NCBI RefSeq assembly: GCF_003003125.1
Contig: NZ_PVTZ01000005.1
Coordinates: 62,001 to 126,000 of the forward strand
Source: Laceyella sediminis
GTDB lineage: Bacteria; Bacillota; Bacilli; Thermoactinomycetales; Thermoactinomycetaceae
Direction of reading: 5' to 3'
DNA length: 64,000 bases
Below, piece after piece: positions 27,515-36,478 of this stretch. Under the pieces are notes generated by a model. It saw nothing but the letters and a program-made list of their open reading frames with translations, was not told the DNA's origin and made no database searches. The translations under genes and the position numbers were made by a program. The first letter of the stretch is position 1; each line of letters begins with the position of its first letter.

Positions 27515-28843
27515 ATGAACATCGGAGTTATCGGATTAGGCTATGTCGGATTGGTGACTGCGGTTTGCCTAGCCACTCAAGGGCACCGCGTCATCGGCGT
27601 GGACGTCGCGCAAGCCACCATCGACCAGTTGCAAAACGGAAAACCGCCCATTTACGAAACAGGGCTTGCGGAGCTGTTGCGCCAAGCGCAGTCCGGCAGC
27701 GCGATCCGCTTCACGACGGATATCGCGCATGCCATCAAAGAATCAACCGTCCTGTTTGTGACGGTGGAAACGCCCTCCCTGCCAGACGGCTCGCCCGACC
27801 TCAGCCAAGTGTGGGAAATATGCGACCAGCTAGCCATTTACGGGCAAGCGGGGCAGCTGGTCATCATCAAAAGCACCGTTCCGGTCGGGACAACCGATGC
27901 CTTCGCCGAACGGCTGTCCAATAACCATCACATCCAATTTCTCGATGTGGTCCACAATCCAGATTTTTTGCAGCAAGGGCGGGCGGTGGACGATTTCCTT
28001 TCCCCCGACCGCATCGTTGTCGGCTACGAAAATGAATCAACCATCCCTTTGATCAACGAACTGTATCATTTCAATCAAACACCCATTCAATTTTGTCGGC
28101 GTACCAGCGCCGAACTTATCAATTATGCGGCCAACGCTTTTTTGGCGATGAAGATTTCCTATATCAACATGTTTAGCCAACTCTGCGAGACGTTTGGCGC
28201 AGATGTCGCTGATATCGCGCAAAGCATTGGCAATGATCCCCACATCGCCCCGCATTTTCTCAAAGCAGGTATCGGCTATGGCGGTTCATGCATCCCGAAA
28301 GACATCCACACACTGATCCAAACGGCCAGGGCGGAGGGAGTTCCCTTGCCGCTATTGGAAGCGGCTGACCAAGTCAACGCTTGGCAAATGACACGCTTCG
28401 TGGAAAGAATCGAACAACGGCTGGACGCGCTAGCCGATAAACGCATCGCCTTGTTCGGACTCTCCTGCAAACCGGGAACCGACGATATCCGAGAAGCCCC
28501 CTCCCTTCGGTTCACCGAGATCGCCTTGGCCAAGGGGGCCCGCATCGTTGCGCACGACCCATTGGTGAAGGCGTTCCCTTATCCTCAAGTGGAGCTATTT
28601 TCTGATCCATACACCTGCATGCAAGGGGCCGATGCCATAGTCATTCTGACGGACTGGCCCGATTTTCGCGCAATTAATTGGAAACGTATGTGTGAATTGC
28701 CCAACGAACCGCTCCTATTTGATGGGTGCAACCTATTCTCCATCCAAGAAATCAAGATGTTAGCCGGCTCTTGCCCGTTGGAGTACCATTCCATCGGTCG
28801 CCCCTGTGTGAAGACATTTGAATCCGAGAAACAGGTAAGGTAG
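27515..28843 (+). CDS. UDP-glucose 6-dehydrogenase
   Basis: It oxidises UDP-glucose (or a related UDP-sugar) to the uronic acid with two NAD+, feeding surface polysaccharide or teichuronic acid synthesis. The 442 residues begin with the Rossmann GVIGLGYVGLVTAVCLA. The catalytic cysteine is in GYGGSCIPKD near 259, and the C-terminal UDP-binding domain has LFGLSCKPGTDDIREAPS near 325. GGGAGG stands 7 bases before this ATG; an upstream in-frame ATG has none. No glycosyltransferase genes lie near it, so the polymer it serves is not evident. Confidence 0.92.
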   Translation: MNIGVIGLGYVGLVTAVCLATQGHRVIGVDVAQATIDQLQNGKPPIYETGLAELLRQAQSGSAIRFTTDIAHAIKESTVLFVTVETPSLPDGSPDLSQVWEICDQLAIYGQAGQLVIIKSTVPVGTTDAFAERLSNNHHIQFLDVVHNPDFLQQGRAVDDFLSPDRIVVGYENESTIPLINELYHFNQTPIQFCRRTSAELINYAANAFLAMKISYINMFSQLCETFGADVADIAQSIGNDPHIAPHFLKAGIGYGGSCIPKDIHTLIQTARAEGVPLPLLEAADQVNAWQMTRFVERIEQRLDALADKRIALFGLSCKPGTDDIREAPSLRFTEIALAKGARIVAHDPLVKAFPYPQVELFSDPYTCMQGADAIVILTDWPDFRAINWKRMCELPNEPLLFDGCNLFSIQEIKMLAGSCPLEYHSIGRPCVKTFESEKQVR

Positions 28844-28879
28844 AATGAGAAACGTATTGCGAAGAGAGGAGAGTTTTAC

Positions 28880-29317
28880 ATGGCGATCAAAGGCCGTATC
28901 GAACTGGAAAACGGGGGCCAAATCCTGATTGACTTTTTCCCCGAAGCTGCACCTAACACCGTGAAGAACTTCCAAAAATTAGCGAATGAAGGATTTTACA
29001 ACGGACTCACCTTCCACCGGGTCATCCCCGGCTTCGTCAGCCAAGGCGGTTGCCCCCATGGCATCGGCACGGGAGACGCAGGATACACCATTCCTTGCGA
29101 AACGAAAAACAACCCACACCGCCATGTCCCAGGTGCTTTATCCATGGCCCATCGCGGCCCAGACACAGGTTCCTGCCAATTCTTCATCGTGCATGAGCCC
29201 CAGCCGCATTTGGACGGGGTCCACACGGTGTTTGGTCAAGTGACATCCGGCATGGAATACGTGACAAGCATGAAACAAGGCGAAAAGATGAAAACCGTAG
29301 AAGTATGGGAAGAATAA
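28880..29317 (+). CDS. ppiB: Cyclophilin-type peptidyl-prolyl cis-trans isomerase
   Basis: A cytosolic cyclophilin of 145 residues that speeds proline isomerisation in protein folding. The catalytic arginine is in [14 protein letters not shown] near 47-60, and GALSMAH and [22 protein letters not shown] follow. There is no signal peptide. AGAGGAGAG precedes the ATG. It is 36 bases after the UDP-glucose dehydrogenase gene and shares its transcript. Confidence 0.95.
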   Translation: MAIKGRIELENGGQILIDFFPEAAPNTVKNFQKLANEGFYNGLTFHRVIPGFVSQGGCPHGIGTGDAGYTIPCETKNNPHRHVPGALSMAHRGPDTGSCQFFIVHEPQPHLDGVHTVFGQVTSGMEYVTSMKQGEKMKTVEVWEE

Positions 29318-29328
29318 ACCCAACAAAA

Positions 29329-29359
29329 AGACTGCTACCCTGATGCAGGTTAGCAGTCT
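29329..29359. terminator. Shared terminator between ppiB and the amidase gene
   Basis: AGACTGCTA/TAGCAGTCT; on the minus strand it ends in TTTTTG, on the plus strand in ATTTCAATTCTTT. Confidence 0.85.
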
Positions 29360-29385
29360 ATTTCAATTCTTTAGCTGAAAAATCA

Positions 29386-29976
29386 CTAAACACTCGCCTC
29401 TTCTTTCCGTCTGCATTTATAAATGCGGGCAATGCCGTCAGCGATGCACTTGGCGTACTCTTCTATAAATGATTCATGGGATAACAGGTGATTGTCTTCT
29501 TCATGGGTGATAAATAATGATTTGACTGCAATCGCCGGCATCTTCACTTGTCTTAGCTCCAACATCTGTCCGTCAATCCACTCCGTGTCGTTCTTCTTTC
29601 CCAGATCAGCCACCCCGTGCTTGCGCATGAATAAGGCGATTTGATTATGCAGCCAACATTGGATCCGGCGCGTTTCGCATCCGGCGACCACGCTGACATA
29701 GGAAGCGAAGCCCGATGCTTTCGGATCAAGGGAAGCGTTGGTATGGATACTTAAAAATAAATCCGCACCGCACTGATTGGCCCACTGAATGCGCTCCTCT
29801 GTACTAGTAGTGACATCCATCGAGCGCGTCATCGTCACCTGAAGGCCATCATAGCGAAGCAGTTGCTTGCGGATGTGGCGGGCGATGTTTAAGCACACCT
29901 CTTTTTCCGATAACTTATTCCCAACCGCTCCGTAATCCGCACCACCGTGTCCCGGATCTAAGCAAACTAACACCAC
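29386..29976 (-). CDS. N-acetylmuramoyl-L-alanine amidase domain protein (Amidase_3), with altered catalytic motif
   Basis: A 196-residue amidase_3 fold with no signal peptide or wall-binding domain. Zinc ligands are seen in LDPGHGG (His ~10), SEKEVCLNI (Glu ~25) and SIHTNA (His ~77). The C-terminal motif that normally reads V-E-x-G-F, with the catalytic glutamate, reads AVKSLFITHEED here. The glutamate is replaced by lysine unless a following acidic residue substitutes. GTG start with GAGGTGA upstream. The single-domain, cytosolic form resembles phage endolysins or spore/mother-cell amidases. Activity is uncertain. Confidence 0.8.
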   Translation of the reverse strand: MVLVCLDPGHGGADYGAVGNKLSEKEVCLNIARHIRKQLLRYDGLQVTMTRSMDVTTSTEERIQWANQCGADLFLSIHTNASLDPKASGFASYVSVVAGCETRRIQCWLHNQIALFMRKHGVADLGKKNDTEWIDGQMLELRQVKMPAIAVKSLFITHEEDNHLLSHESFIEEYAKCIADGIARIYKCRRKEEASV

Positions 29977-30112
29977 AATGTCACCTCACGACTCACCATT
30001 CTCCACTCCTCGTCGTCTTATCCATTTGTTCCCGTCTTACACTATACCAAAACACCATTCCCCGCCCAATCTTTTTCTTTTTTCGTCGAGCGGACTGATT
30101 CGGAAATGAAGG

Positions 30113-30142
30113 AAGGCGACATTCCACTTGGAACATCGCCTT
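30113..30142 (-). terminator. Probable terminator of the nitroreductase gene
   Basis: AAGGCGA-(T)GTTCC pairs with GGAA(T)G-TCGCCTT 15 bases after the stop; the T tract is weak. Confidence 0.55.
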
Positions 30143-30156
30143 AGAAACCCATCGCG

Positions 30157-30789
30157 TCAAAAACGGTCTTGAATCACCAATTGATCGAGCGGCAACCGGT
30201 TGGTCGGACGGGCCGGAGCTTCGGCTTTGCCCACAGATATCAACATAACAGGTACATACCGTGCGGGAATGTTAAACTCCTCGATCAGCGCTTGCCGGTT
30301 AAAACCGCCCATGGGGCAAGTGTCATACCCCTTCGCTTTCGCTGCCAACATCAGTTGCATAGCCGACAACGACGCATTCATTATCGCTTCATCGCGCGCA
30401 AATTGCGGGTTGTTGGTATACGCGCCATCGATTTGCGAAATCATGGTGTCGTGGATTTGTTGGGTGATGTGCCCTTCTTTCAACGCTTCGCCATAGATCT
30501 GATGCCCCGTTTTATTCGCTTCCAAATCCCCCAGCACCGCTACCGTGACGCAAGCGTCAACCACTTGCTCTTGGTTGTACGCGATCGGTAACAATTTTTG
30601 CTTTTGCTCAGGCGAAGAGATGACGAGATACCGCCAATGCTGCAAGTTCCAGGATGAAGGTGCTTTGGCCGCCAGTGTGAGGATTTCCTCCAGATCCGCT
30701 TGCGGCATTTCCACTCCTTTTTGGTACTTGCGCACACTGCCGCGGGCTAGCATCACTTCGATGGCCGACGCCGCTGTCGATTGTGTCAT
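30157..30789 (-). CDS. Nitroreductase-family NAD(P)H:FMN oxidoreductase
   Basis: A 210-residue FMN-dependent oxidoreductase, probably acting on quinones, nitro compounds or similar electrophiles. FMN phosphate and ring contacts are in RGSVRKYQ (~16) and APSSWNLQHWR (~43). CPMGGF near 164 and the GKAEAPARPTNRLPLDQLV tail complete the family pattern. AAGGTGG precedes the ATG by 11 bases. Its promoter carries a perfect 17-base TACT-N7-AGTA palindrome overlapping the -10, so it is probably repressed by a DUF24/HxlR-type redox sensor. Such regulators (YodB, CatR) control quinone and azo reductases in Bacillus. No regulator gene is adjacent. Confidence 0.88.
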   Translation of the reverse strand: MTQSTAASAIEVMLARGSVRKYQKGVEMPQADLEEILTLAAKAPSSWNLQHWRYLVISSPEQKQKLLPIAYNQEQVVDACVTVAVLGDLEANKTGHQIYGEALKEGHITQQIHDTMISQIDGAYTNNPQFARDEAIMNASLSAMQLMLAAKAKGYDTCPMGGFNRQALIEEFNIPARYVPVMLISVGKAEAPARPTNRLPLDQLVIQDRF

Positions 30790-30833
30790 GAGCGCTTTCC
30801 ACCTTTCCTAAAAAATAACTCGTTGAACTCATT

Positions 30834-30850
30834 TTACTATATTATAGTAA
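30834..30850 (-). promoter_or_regulatory. Operator palindrome TTACTATA-T-TATAGTAA over the nitroreductase -10
   Basis: A perfect 17-base inverted repeat with the form TACT-N7-AGTA, as reported for YodB/CatR-type DUF24 repressors. On the minus strand TATAAT of the promoter lies within it. It is 45 bases before the start codon. Confidence 0.75.
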
Positions 30851-30919
30851 CTAAGTATACAAAAATAATAAAGACCTCGGAAACAAAAAAACCTCTCTTT
30901 CACATACTGTCCACTCAGG

Positions 30920-32287
30920 TCATGAGCGAGGCTCCCTCACCAACAGCGCACAGCACTCCACATGGCCCGTTTGTGGAAACATGTCTACCGGTTGCACCTC
31001 CTGCACCCGATATCCCAGTTCTAGGAGCAACTTGGCGTCTCGGGCCAGGGTCGCGGAGTTGCAGGAAACATAAACCAACCGCTCCGGACGCATGTCGGCC
31101 ACCGTCTTAAGTAACACAGGGTCACACCCTTTGCGCGGTGGATCAACAATGACCACATCCGGTTTGATCCCTTCCTCCAACCATTTGGGCATTACTTGCT
31201 CCGCGGCCCCGACGGCGAAATGAGCGTGGGTGATCCCGTTCAATCGGGCGTTGGCTTTGGCGTCGCGAATCGCCTCAGGCACGATTTCCACGCCGTACAC
31301 CCGTTTGGCGTGTTTAGCCAAGTACAGGGCGATGGTGCCGATACCACAATAAGCGTCGATGACGGTCTCGTTTCCGGTCAAGGCTGCATAGCGCAAAACT
31401 TGATCGTACAGCACTTTGGTCTGGCTGGTGTTCACTTGGTAGAAAGAATGGGGAGAGATGGCGAATTTCACATCGCCAATGGTATCGTGAATCACTTCTT
31501 TTCCCCACAATCGCTTGTTTTTGGGGCCCAAGATCACATTCGTCCGTTTGCTATTGATGTTTTGAACCAATGATGTCAGCTGTGGAAACGCCGCCACCAG
31601 CCGTTTAGCCAACTCCTTGCGCTTAGGAAGGGATTCTCCGTTTGTGACTAGCACAATCATCATTTCTCCGGTGTTGGAACCGATTCGCACCATGACATGG
31701 CGCAGTACCCCCGTATGCTTCTGCTCGTTATAGATGGGGATGCCCAACTCCTCGGCCTGCGCCCTGACTAGGCTGATGGCCGCATCATTTAATTCGTGCT
31801 GGATCACGCACGATTCCATGTCAATGATGTCATGAGACCCCGGCGCGTAAAAGCCGGCGACTACTTTCCCCTGCCGCCGTCCAAATGGCACTTGCGCTTT
31901 ATTGCGATAACGCCACGGATCACTCATTCCCAACACCGGATGGATCAGCACATCATCCATCCCGCCGATCCGCTTGAAATGATCAGCCACCTGTTGCCGT
32001 TTGTGCTTCAACTGCGCTTCATAGGAAAGGTGCTGGGACTGGCAGCCACCGCAAGCCTCATAGACGGGGCAAATCGGTTCGGTCCGGTCGGGATGAGCTT
32101 GCACCAGCTCCAACAGCTTGCCGCGCGCGTAATTTTTTTTGACGGACTCGATCCGCACCCGCACAGTTTCGCCGGGCACAGTCAAAGGGACAAAAACGGC
32201 GAATCCCTCATATTTGCCCACACCCGCTCCATCATGGGCCTGTCCCGTCACCTCTAACTCAATCAATTGTCCTGGCTGCACAACCAA
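30920..32287 (-). CDS. rlmCD: 23S rRNA (uracil-C5)-methyltransferase RlmCD (RumA/TrmA family)
   Basis: It methylates uracil C5 in 23S rRNA (in B. subtilis one enzyme makes both m5U747 and m5U1939). The 455 residues begin with a TRAM RNA-binding domain (~5-62). An iron-sulfur cysteine cluster CPVYEACGGCQSQHL is near 73. The methyltransferase has VIDAYCGIGTIALYLA near 310, DPPRKGCD near 390 and the nucleophile in YVSCNSATLARD near 415. TTG start with GGAGGAAT 6-7 bases upstream. It lies 119 bases downstream of dgkB on the same strand, as in Bacillus. Confidence 0.93.
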   Translation of the reverse strand: MVVQPGQLIELEVTGQAHDGAGVGKYEGFAVFVPLTVPGETVRVRIESVKKNYARGKLLELVQAHPDRTEPICPVYEACGGCQSQHLSYEAQLKHKRQQVADHFKRIGGMDDVLIHPVLGMSDPWRYRNKAQVPFGRRQGKVVAGFYAPGSHDIIDMESCVIQHELNDAAISLVRAQAEELGIPIYNEQKHTGVLRHVMVRIGSNTGEMMIVLVTNGESLPKRKELAKRLVAAFPQLTSLVQNINSKRTNVILGPKNKRLWGKEVIHDTIGDVKFAISPHSFYQVNTSQTKVLYDQVLRYAALTGNETVIDAYCGIGTIALYLAKHAKRVYGVEIVPEAIRDAKANARLNGITHAHFAVGAAEQVMPKWLEEGIKPDVVIVDPPRKGCDPVLLKTVADMRPERLVYVSCNSATLARDAKLLLELGYRVQEVQPVDMFPQTGHVECCALLVREPRS

Positions 32288-32406
32288 CAGTCATTCCTCC
32301 ATTAGCTATCATAATCTCCCATGCTGTTCCGCCCACTACAAGGCTTGGTGGGGCGAGCGGCTTTTATCCATTCATGAAAAAAACGTCCACCGCTGTATGA
32401 TGAACG

Positions 32407-33291
32407 CTAAGGGCAAAAAATCTCGAGACGGTGCGGCACAATCTCAAACCTTCCCACCAATTCGCCGCCATGTTCCCCATCCAAATTCAGCTTCAATGTT
32501 TCAGGCGTATCTACGTCGATTTGTTCCGTCTGGAAATAAACCACCCGCGAATCATGCACATGTTCCCCCTTCATGGCCAATGTGGCCAATTGCAGGAGAT
32601 CGGCCATGTTGGTTTTGGGCACCACCAATACATCAAACAGGCCATCACTGATATCGGCCGTGGGCGCCAACCGTTCAAAACCGCCTACCGACACGCTGTT
32701 GGCAATAATAAAGAGCAGAACTTCCGCTTCCCACTCCCCGCGCGGTGTCTGCAAACGTAACGGAAATGGCTTATGCAAGGTTCCCAGCTTCTCAATCGCT
32801 TTCGCATAATAAGCGAAAGGGCCCATCATGGTCTTAAGGCGGCTGGGTGCTTCATAAGTGACTTCGGTGATTCTTCCCGCAGCGGCCACGTTGATGAAAT
32901 AACGCTCACCGAATTTGCCCACATCAACCAAGGTGGTTCGGCTCCCAGTGATGACATCGCATGCCGCCAGAATGTCCCGTGGCAACCGCAACGCCCGCGC
33001 CAAATCGTTGGTCGTTCCCGCTGGCAAGATGCCCAATTTGGGTGGATGCTCGTATCCGGCCAAGCCATTGACCACTTCATGAATCGTGCCGTCCCCTCCC
33101 GCAGCGATCACGACATCAAACTGGCGTTCCGCCGCCTGGCGCGCTTCCTCCGCTGCCGTCCAACGTTCGGTCGTTGCATAGCAAGAGGTTTCAAACCCGG
33201 CTTGTTCTAATTTGGTCAGCAGCTGTGGCAATTGCTTAACGACCAATTCCCGACCCGCAGTTGGATTATAAATCAGGCGAGCGCGTTTCAT
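32407..33291 (-). CDS. dgkB: Diacylglycerol kinase DgkB
   Basis: A soluble lipid kinase that returns diacylglycerol, released during lipoteichoic acid synthesis, to phosphatidic acid. The 294 residues contain IYNPTAGRE near 7, the ATP-binding AAGGDGTIHEVVNGL near 65 and GILPAGTTNDLARAL near 90. A C-terminal beta-sandwich carries LNLDGEHGG near 270. Full length for the family. GGGGGGTGG precedes the ATG by 7 bases. Confidence 0.93.
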   Translation of the reverse strand: MKRARLIYNPTAGRELVVKQLPQLLTKLEQAGFETSCYATTERWTAAEEARQAAERQFDVVIAAGGDGTIHEVVNGLAGYEHPPKLGILPAGTTNDLARALRLPRDILAACDVITGSRTTLVDVGKFGERYFINVAAAGRITEVTYEAPSRLKTMMGPFAYYAKAIEKLGTLHKPFPLRLQTPRGEWEAEVLLFIIANSVSVGGFERLAPTADISDGLFDVLVVPKTNMADLLQLATLAMKGEHVHDSRVVYFQTEQIDVDTPETLKLNLDGEHGGELVGRFEIVPHRLEIFCP

Positions 33292-33442
33292 TTCACTGCC
33301 ACCCCCCTGTATGCTTTCACGGATGCATCCATTATGATTTTAGTTTACCCAACTTCCGCCCCGACTTCACATTCAGATCGAACAATCCTGTGTCGATTTC
33401 CCCCGCTGAACTGCTAGCTCCCCGTTATCATGAGCGCAAAAA

Positions 33443-33478
33443 AGCCTTTTCCCGTAGCCGAACAGCCGGGAAAAGGCC
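33443..33478 (-). terminator. Terminator of the purine permease gene
   Basis: GCCTTTTCCCG/CGGGAAAAGGC with a 14-base loop, then TTTTTTG on the minus strand. Confidence 0.92.
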
Positions 33479-33494
33479 GGTACACATGTTTCAA

Positions 33495-34796
33495 TCAGTG
33501 TGGCAAGTAAACCAATTGGAACAAGAACAACACAGCAAACACATAAACCAGTGGATGAACCTGCTTGCCTTCTCCTTTGCACAGCTTCATCAACGGATAG
33601 GAGACAAAGCCCAGCGCGATCCCGGTAGCAATGCTGGAGGTCAGCGGCATGCTCAGAATCACCAGAAAAGCAGGAAACGCTTCATCAATGCGATCCCACT
33701 TGATATGGGCCACATGCCCCATCATCAGTGAGCCGACCACGATCAGCGCGGGTGCGGTGATCGCCGACAGCCCTGACACGGCGCCGATCAACGGGCTGAA
33801 GAAAGCGGACACCGCAAACAGTAGAGCCACCACAACCGCCGTCAATCCCGTCCGTCCTCCTGTCGCTACACCCGATGCCGATTCAATGTAAGCGGAAGTT
33901 GGACTCGTTCCAAAAATCGAACCGATGAGAGTTGCCAGTGAATCGGCCAGGATGGTCCGCTCCCCGCGCGGCAGGTGATCCCCATCCATCAGCTTCGCTT
34001 GTTTCGCCACTCCCAACACGGTGCCGGTGGTGTCAAACAGCGTCACCAGCAAAAAGGAAAATACGACTGCGTACAAGCCGAAATCAATCACATCCTGCAC
34101 AGCGGTGACCGGATTGGAGACCGCCAACTGTTCGGGAAAGCGAGGCAAAGCCACGATTCCCTTGTCAAATGACAATTTCCCCATCAAGGCAGCGATAATC
34201 CCCGTACCCAACATCCCGATGAACAGGGCGCCATTGATGTTTAGTGCTAGGCAGACCAAGGTAATCGCCAAACCGACCAAGGTGAGGATCACCGAAGGGG
34301 AGTGCAGATCGCCAAGTGCAACCAAGTTGCTCGGATGATCTACCACCAACCCTGACATGCGCAATCCGATGAACGCGATGAACAAACCGATTCCGGCGGT
34401 GATGGCGCTTTTCAAATTGCCGGGAATCACTTCGATCAGTTTGGTTCGCAGAGGAGTCAAGGAGAGCAGAACAAACAACACTCCCGCGACGAAAACGGCG
34501 GCAAACGCTGCCTCATACCCCAATCCCTTGTGCCCCTGCACCACAGAATAGGCAAAATAAGCATTCAACCCCATCGCCGGCGCAATCGCAATCGGATAAT
34601 TAGCGAACAATCCCATGATCAGGGTGCCGACAATCGTTGCGATCACAGTGGCCATAAAGCTCATTTCAAACGGAACACCGGCATCTTTCAAAATGATCGG
34701 GTTGACCACAATAATATATGACATCGTGAAAAACGTCGTCAGACCGGCGACGATTTCATTTCGTACAGTCGAGCCAGCTTTTTTGATATTAAACAT
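33495..34796 (-). CDS. NCS2-family guanine/hypoxanthine permease (PbuG/PbuO type)
   Basis: A proton symporter for purine bases with 433 residues and about 12-14 membrane segments. AzgA-branch markers are GLTTFFTMSYIIVVNP near 18, AIAPAMGLNAYFAY near 75 and LFDTTGTVLGV near 254. The start is the ATG with GGAGGAG upstream; an earlier in-frame start would lie inside the operator. Two PurR-type boxes overlap the promoter 20-60 bases upstream, so it should be repressed when adenine nucleotides or purines are plentiful. No purine riboswitch is visible. Confidence 0.92.
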   Translation of the reverse strand: MFNIKKAGSTVRNEIVAGLTTFFTMSYIIVVNPIILKDAGVPFEMSFMATVIATIVGTLIMGLFANYPIAIAPAMGLNAYFAYSVVQGHKGLGYEAAFAAVFVAGVLFVLLSLTPLRTKLIEVIPGNLKSAITAGIGLFIAFIGLRMSGLVVDHPSNLVALGDLHSPSVILTLVGLAITLVCLALNINGALFIGMLGTGIIAALMGKLSFDKGIVALPRFPEQLAVSNPVTAVQDVIDFGLYAVVFSFLLVTLFDTTGTVLGVAKQAKLMDGDHLPRGERTILADSLATLIGSIFGTSPTSAYIESASGVATGGRTGLTAVVVALLFAVSAFFSPLIGAVSGLSAITAPALIVVGSLMMGHVAHIKWDRIDEAFPAFLVILSMPLTSSIATGIALGFVSYPLMKLCKGEGKQVHPLVYVFAVLFLFQLVYLPH

Positions 34797-34811
34797 GAAT
34801 GAGCTCCTCCG

Positions 34812-34855
34812 AAACACGAATATTAAACATCACAACAACAATATTATTCGTTTTT
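34812..34855 (-). promoter_or_regulatory. Paired PurR boxes before the purine permease
   Basis: On the minus strand AAAAACGAATAAT and, inverted, AAACACGAATATT match the PurBox consensus AWWWCCGAACWWT. The CGAA cores are 26 bases apart, the classical spacing. They overlap the -10. Confidence 0.8.
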
Positions 34856-34869
34856 TAATCTTTTTTCAA
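34841..34869 (-). promoter_or_regulatory. SigA-type promoter of the purine permease gene
   Basis: Minus-strand TTGAAA (complement of 34864-34869), 17 bases, TAATAT (complement of 34841-34846). The PurR boxes straddle its -10 and start site. Confidence 0.75.
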
Positions 34870-34941
34870 TGGGTGATTTTTCTATCTGCGCTAACCCGGT
34901 CAATAACAGGATGCATCCTCCCCTCCCAAACCATGCAAAAA

Positions 34942-34980
34942 AACAGCACCTTTCCCCAGTTGATAGGAAAAGGTGCTGTT
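34942..34980 (-). terminator. Terminator of gnd
   Basis: AACAGCACCTTT/AAAGGTGCTGTT followed by TTTTTG on the minus strand. Confidence 0.9.
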
Positions 34981-35002
34981 TTCGCTTTCGTTCTTTTGCT
35001 GA

Positions 35003-36418
35003 TTATTTATCCAGCCATTGGGTGTGAAACACGCCTTCTTTGTCCACCCGCTGGTAGGTGTGCGCTCCAAAATAATCCCGTTGCGCTTGCAACAGGTTGG
35101 CAGGCAACTGCTCAGAGCGGTAGCTGTCATAATAGCTCAGTGCGCTGGCAAACGCCGGTACCGGAATGCCATTGAGCACCGCTGCGGCAACCACTTCGCG
35201 CCATGCTTCTTGATATTCTTCCACAATGCCTTTGAAATAGGGATCCAAGAGCAGGTTGGTCAAGCCCGGGTCGCGGTCATACGCCTCCTTGATGTTTTGC
35301 AGGAAACGAGCACGGATGATACAACCGCCCCGGAAGATCATCGCGATTTCACCCGGCTTCAAATCCCAACCGAACTCGTCGGACGCCGCTTTCATCTGTG
35401 CGAATCCCTGTGCGTAAGAACAGATTTTGCTTGCATAAAGGGCTTTTCTAATCGACTCCACAAATGCTTTGCGGTCTTGAATCACGGTGCAGCCCGGTTT
35501 CGGTCCAGAGAGCAGCTTGCTCGCTTTGATCCGCTCTTCTTTCATCGCTGACAAAAAGCGCGCATACACCGATTCGGTGATGATAGTCAAAGGCACACCC
35601 AAGTCCAGCGAACTTTGGCTGGTCCATTTGCCTGTCCCTTTTTGGCCAGCGGTGTCCAAAATCTTTTCCACCAACGGCTCGCCGGTCTCTTCGTCCACTT
35701 TGGCGAAAATGTCAGCAGTAATTTCGATCAGGTAGCTGTCCAATTCGCCTTGATTCCACTCGGCGAACACTTCATGCAGTTCCTGGGCATCCATGTTCAA
35801 AAGGTGTTTCATCAAAAAGTATGCTTCACAGATCAACTGCATGTCCCCATACTCAATGCCGTTGTGAACCATTTTCACATAATGGCCGGCACCGTCCGGA
35901 CCGATGTATGTACAGCAAGGCTCCCCATTTACTTTGGCGGAGATGGCCGTCAGAATCGGCTCCACCAACTGATAAGCTTCACGCTGTCCGCCTGGCATGA
36001 TCGCTGGCCCTTTCAACGCCCCTTCTTCACCGCCGGATACACCCGCGCCGATAAAGTGAATGCCCGCTTCAGACAGCTCTTGGTTGCGGCGAACCGTATC
36101 CTGATAGAACGTGTTCCCACCGTCGATGACGATATCCCCCGGTTCTAGATACTTTTTCAACTGGGCGATCATATCATCCGTCGGCTTGCCCGCTTTCACC
36201 ATCAACAAAACTCGTCGCGGCCGTTCCAACGAATCGATGAACTCTTGCATCGTGTAAGTGCCGACCAACTTCCGGCCTGCATGCTCTTCCAGCATTTGCT
36301 TTGTTCTTTCCGGCGACCGGTTGAACAGGGACACGGTATACCCTCTGCTCTCAATATTCAAGGCCAAGTTTTTGCCCATGACTGCTAGGCCGATTACGCC
36401 AATATCACTTTTCGCCAT
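35003..36418 (-). CDS. gnd: 6-phosphogluconate dehydrogenase (decarboxylating)
   Basis: It makes ribulose-5-phosphate, CO2 and NADPH in the oxidative pentose phosphate pathway. At 471 residues it is full length. The Rossmann motif [15 protein letters not shown] is at the start. [21 protein letters not shown] near 128 (written in part) and [14 protein letters not shown] near 183 hold the substrate and catalytic residues. [14 protein letters not shown] near 253 is the signature. The cofactor-loop NRSPE after the second strand suggests NADP. GGTGGAG precedes the ATG. It is a single gene. Confidence 0.96.
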   Translation of the reverse strand: MAKSDIGVIGLAVMGKNLALNIESRGYTVSLFNRSPERTKQMLEEHAGRKLVGTYTMQEFIDSLERPRRVLLMVKAGKPTDDMIAQLKKYLEPGDIVIDGGNTFYQDTVRRNQELSEAGIHFIGAGVSGGEEGALKGPAIMPGGQREAYQLVEPILTAISAKVNGEPCCTYIGPDGAGHYVKMVHNGIEYGDMQLICEAYFLMKHLLNMDAQELHEVFAEWNQGELDSYLIEITADIFAKVDEETGEPLVEKILDTAGQKGTGKWTSQSSLDLGVPLTIITESVYARFLSAMKEERIKASKLLSGPKPGCTVIQDRKAFVESIRKALYASKICSYAQGFAQMKAASDEFGWDLKPGEIAMIFRGGCIIRARFLQNIKEAYDRDPGLTNLLLDPYFKGIVEEYQEAWREVVAAAVLNGIPVPAFASALSYYDSYRSEQLPANLLQAQRDYFGAHTYQRVDKEGVFHTQWLDK

Positions 36419-36448
36419 CAGGCTCCACCCTTTCTTCTCATCACATTG

Positions 36449-36477
36449 GCCTCACCGGTGTCAATCCACCGTGAGGC
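36449..36477 (-). terminator. Terminator-like hairpin after the HupE-like gene
   Basis: GCCTCAC-GGTG pairs with CACC-GGTGAGGC just past the stop codon. No T run follows, so efficiency is uncertain. Confidence 0.45.
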
Positions 36478-36478
36478 T

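Noticed and set aside
34818..34900. Purine riboswitch before the permease
   Set aside because: The characteristic three-way junction and loop sequences are absent; PurR boxes explain the leader.
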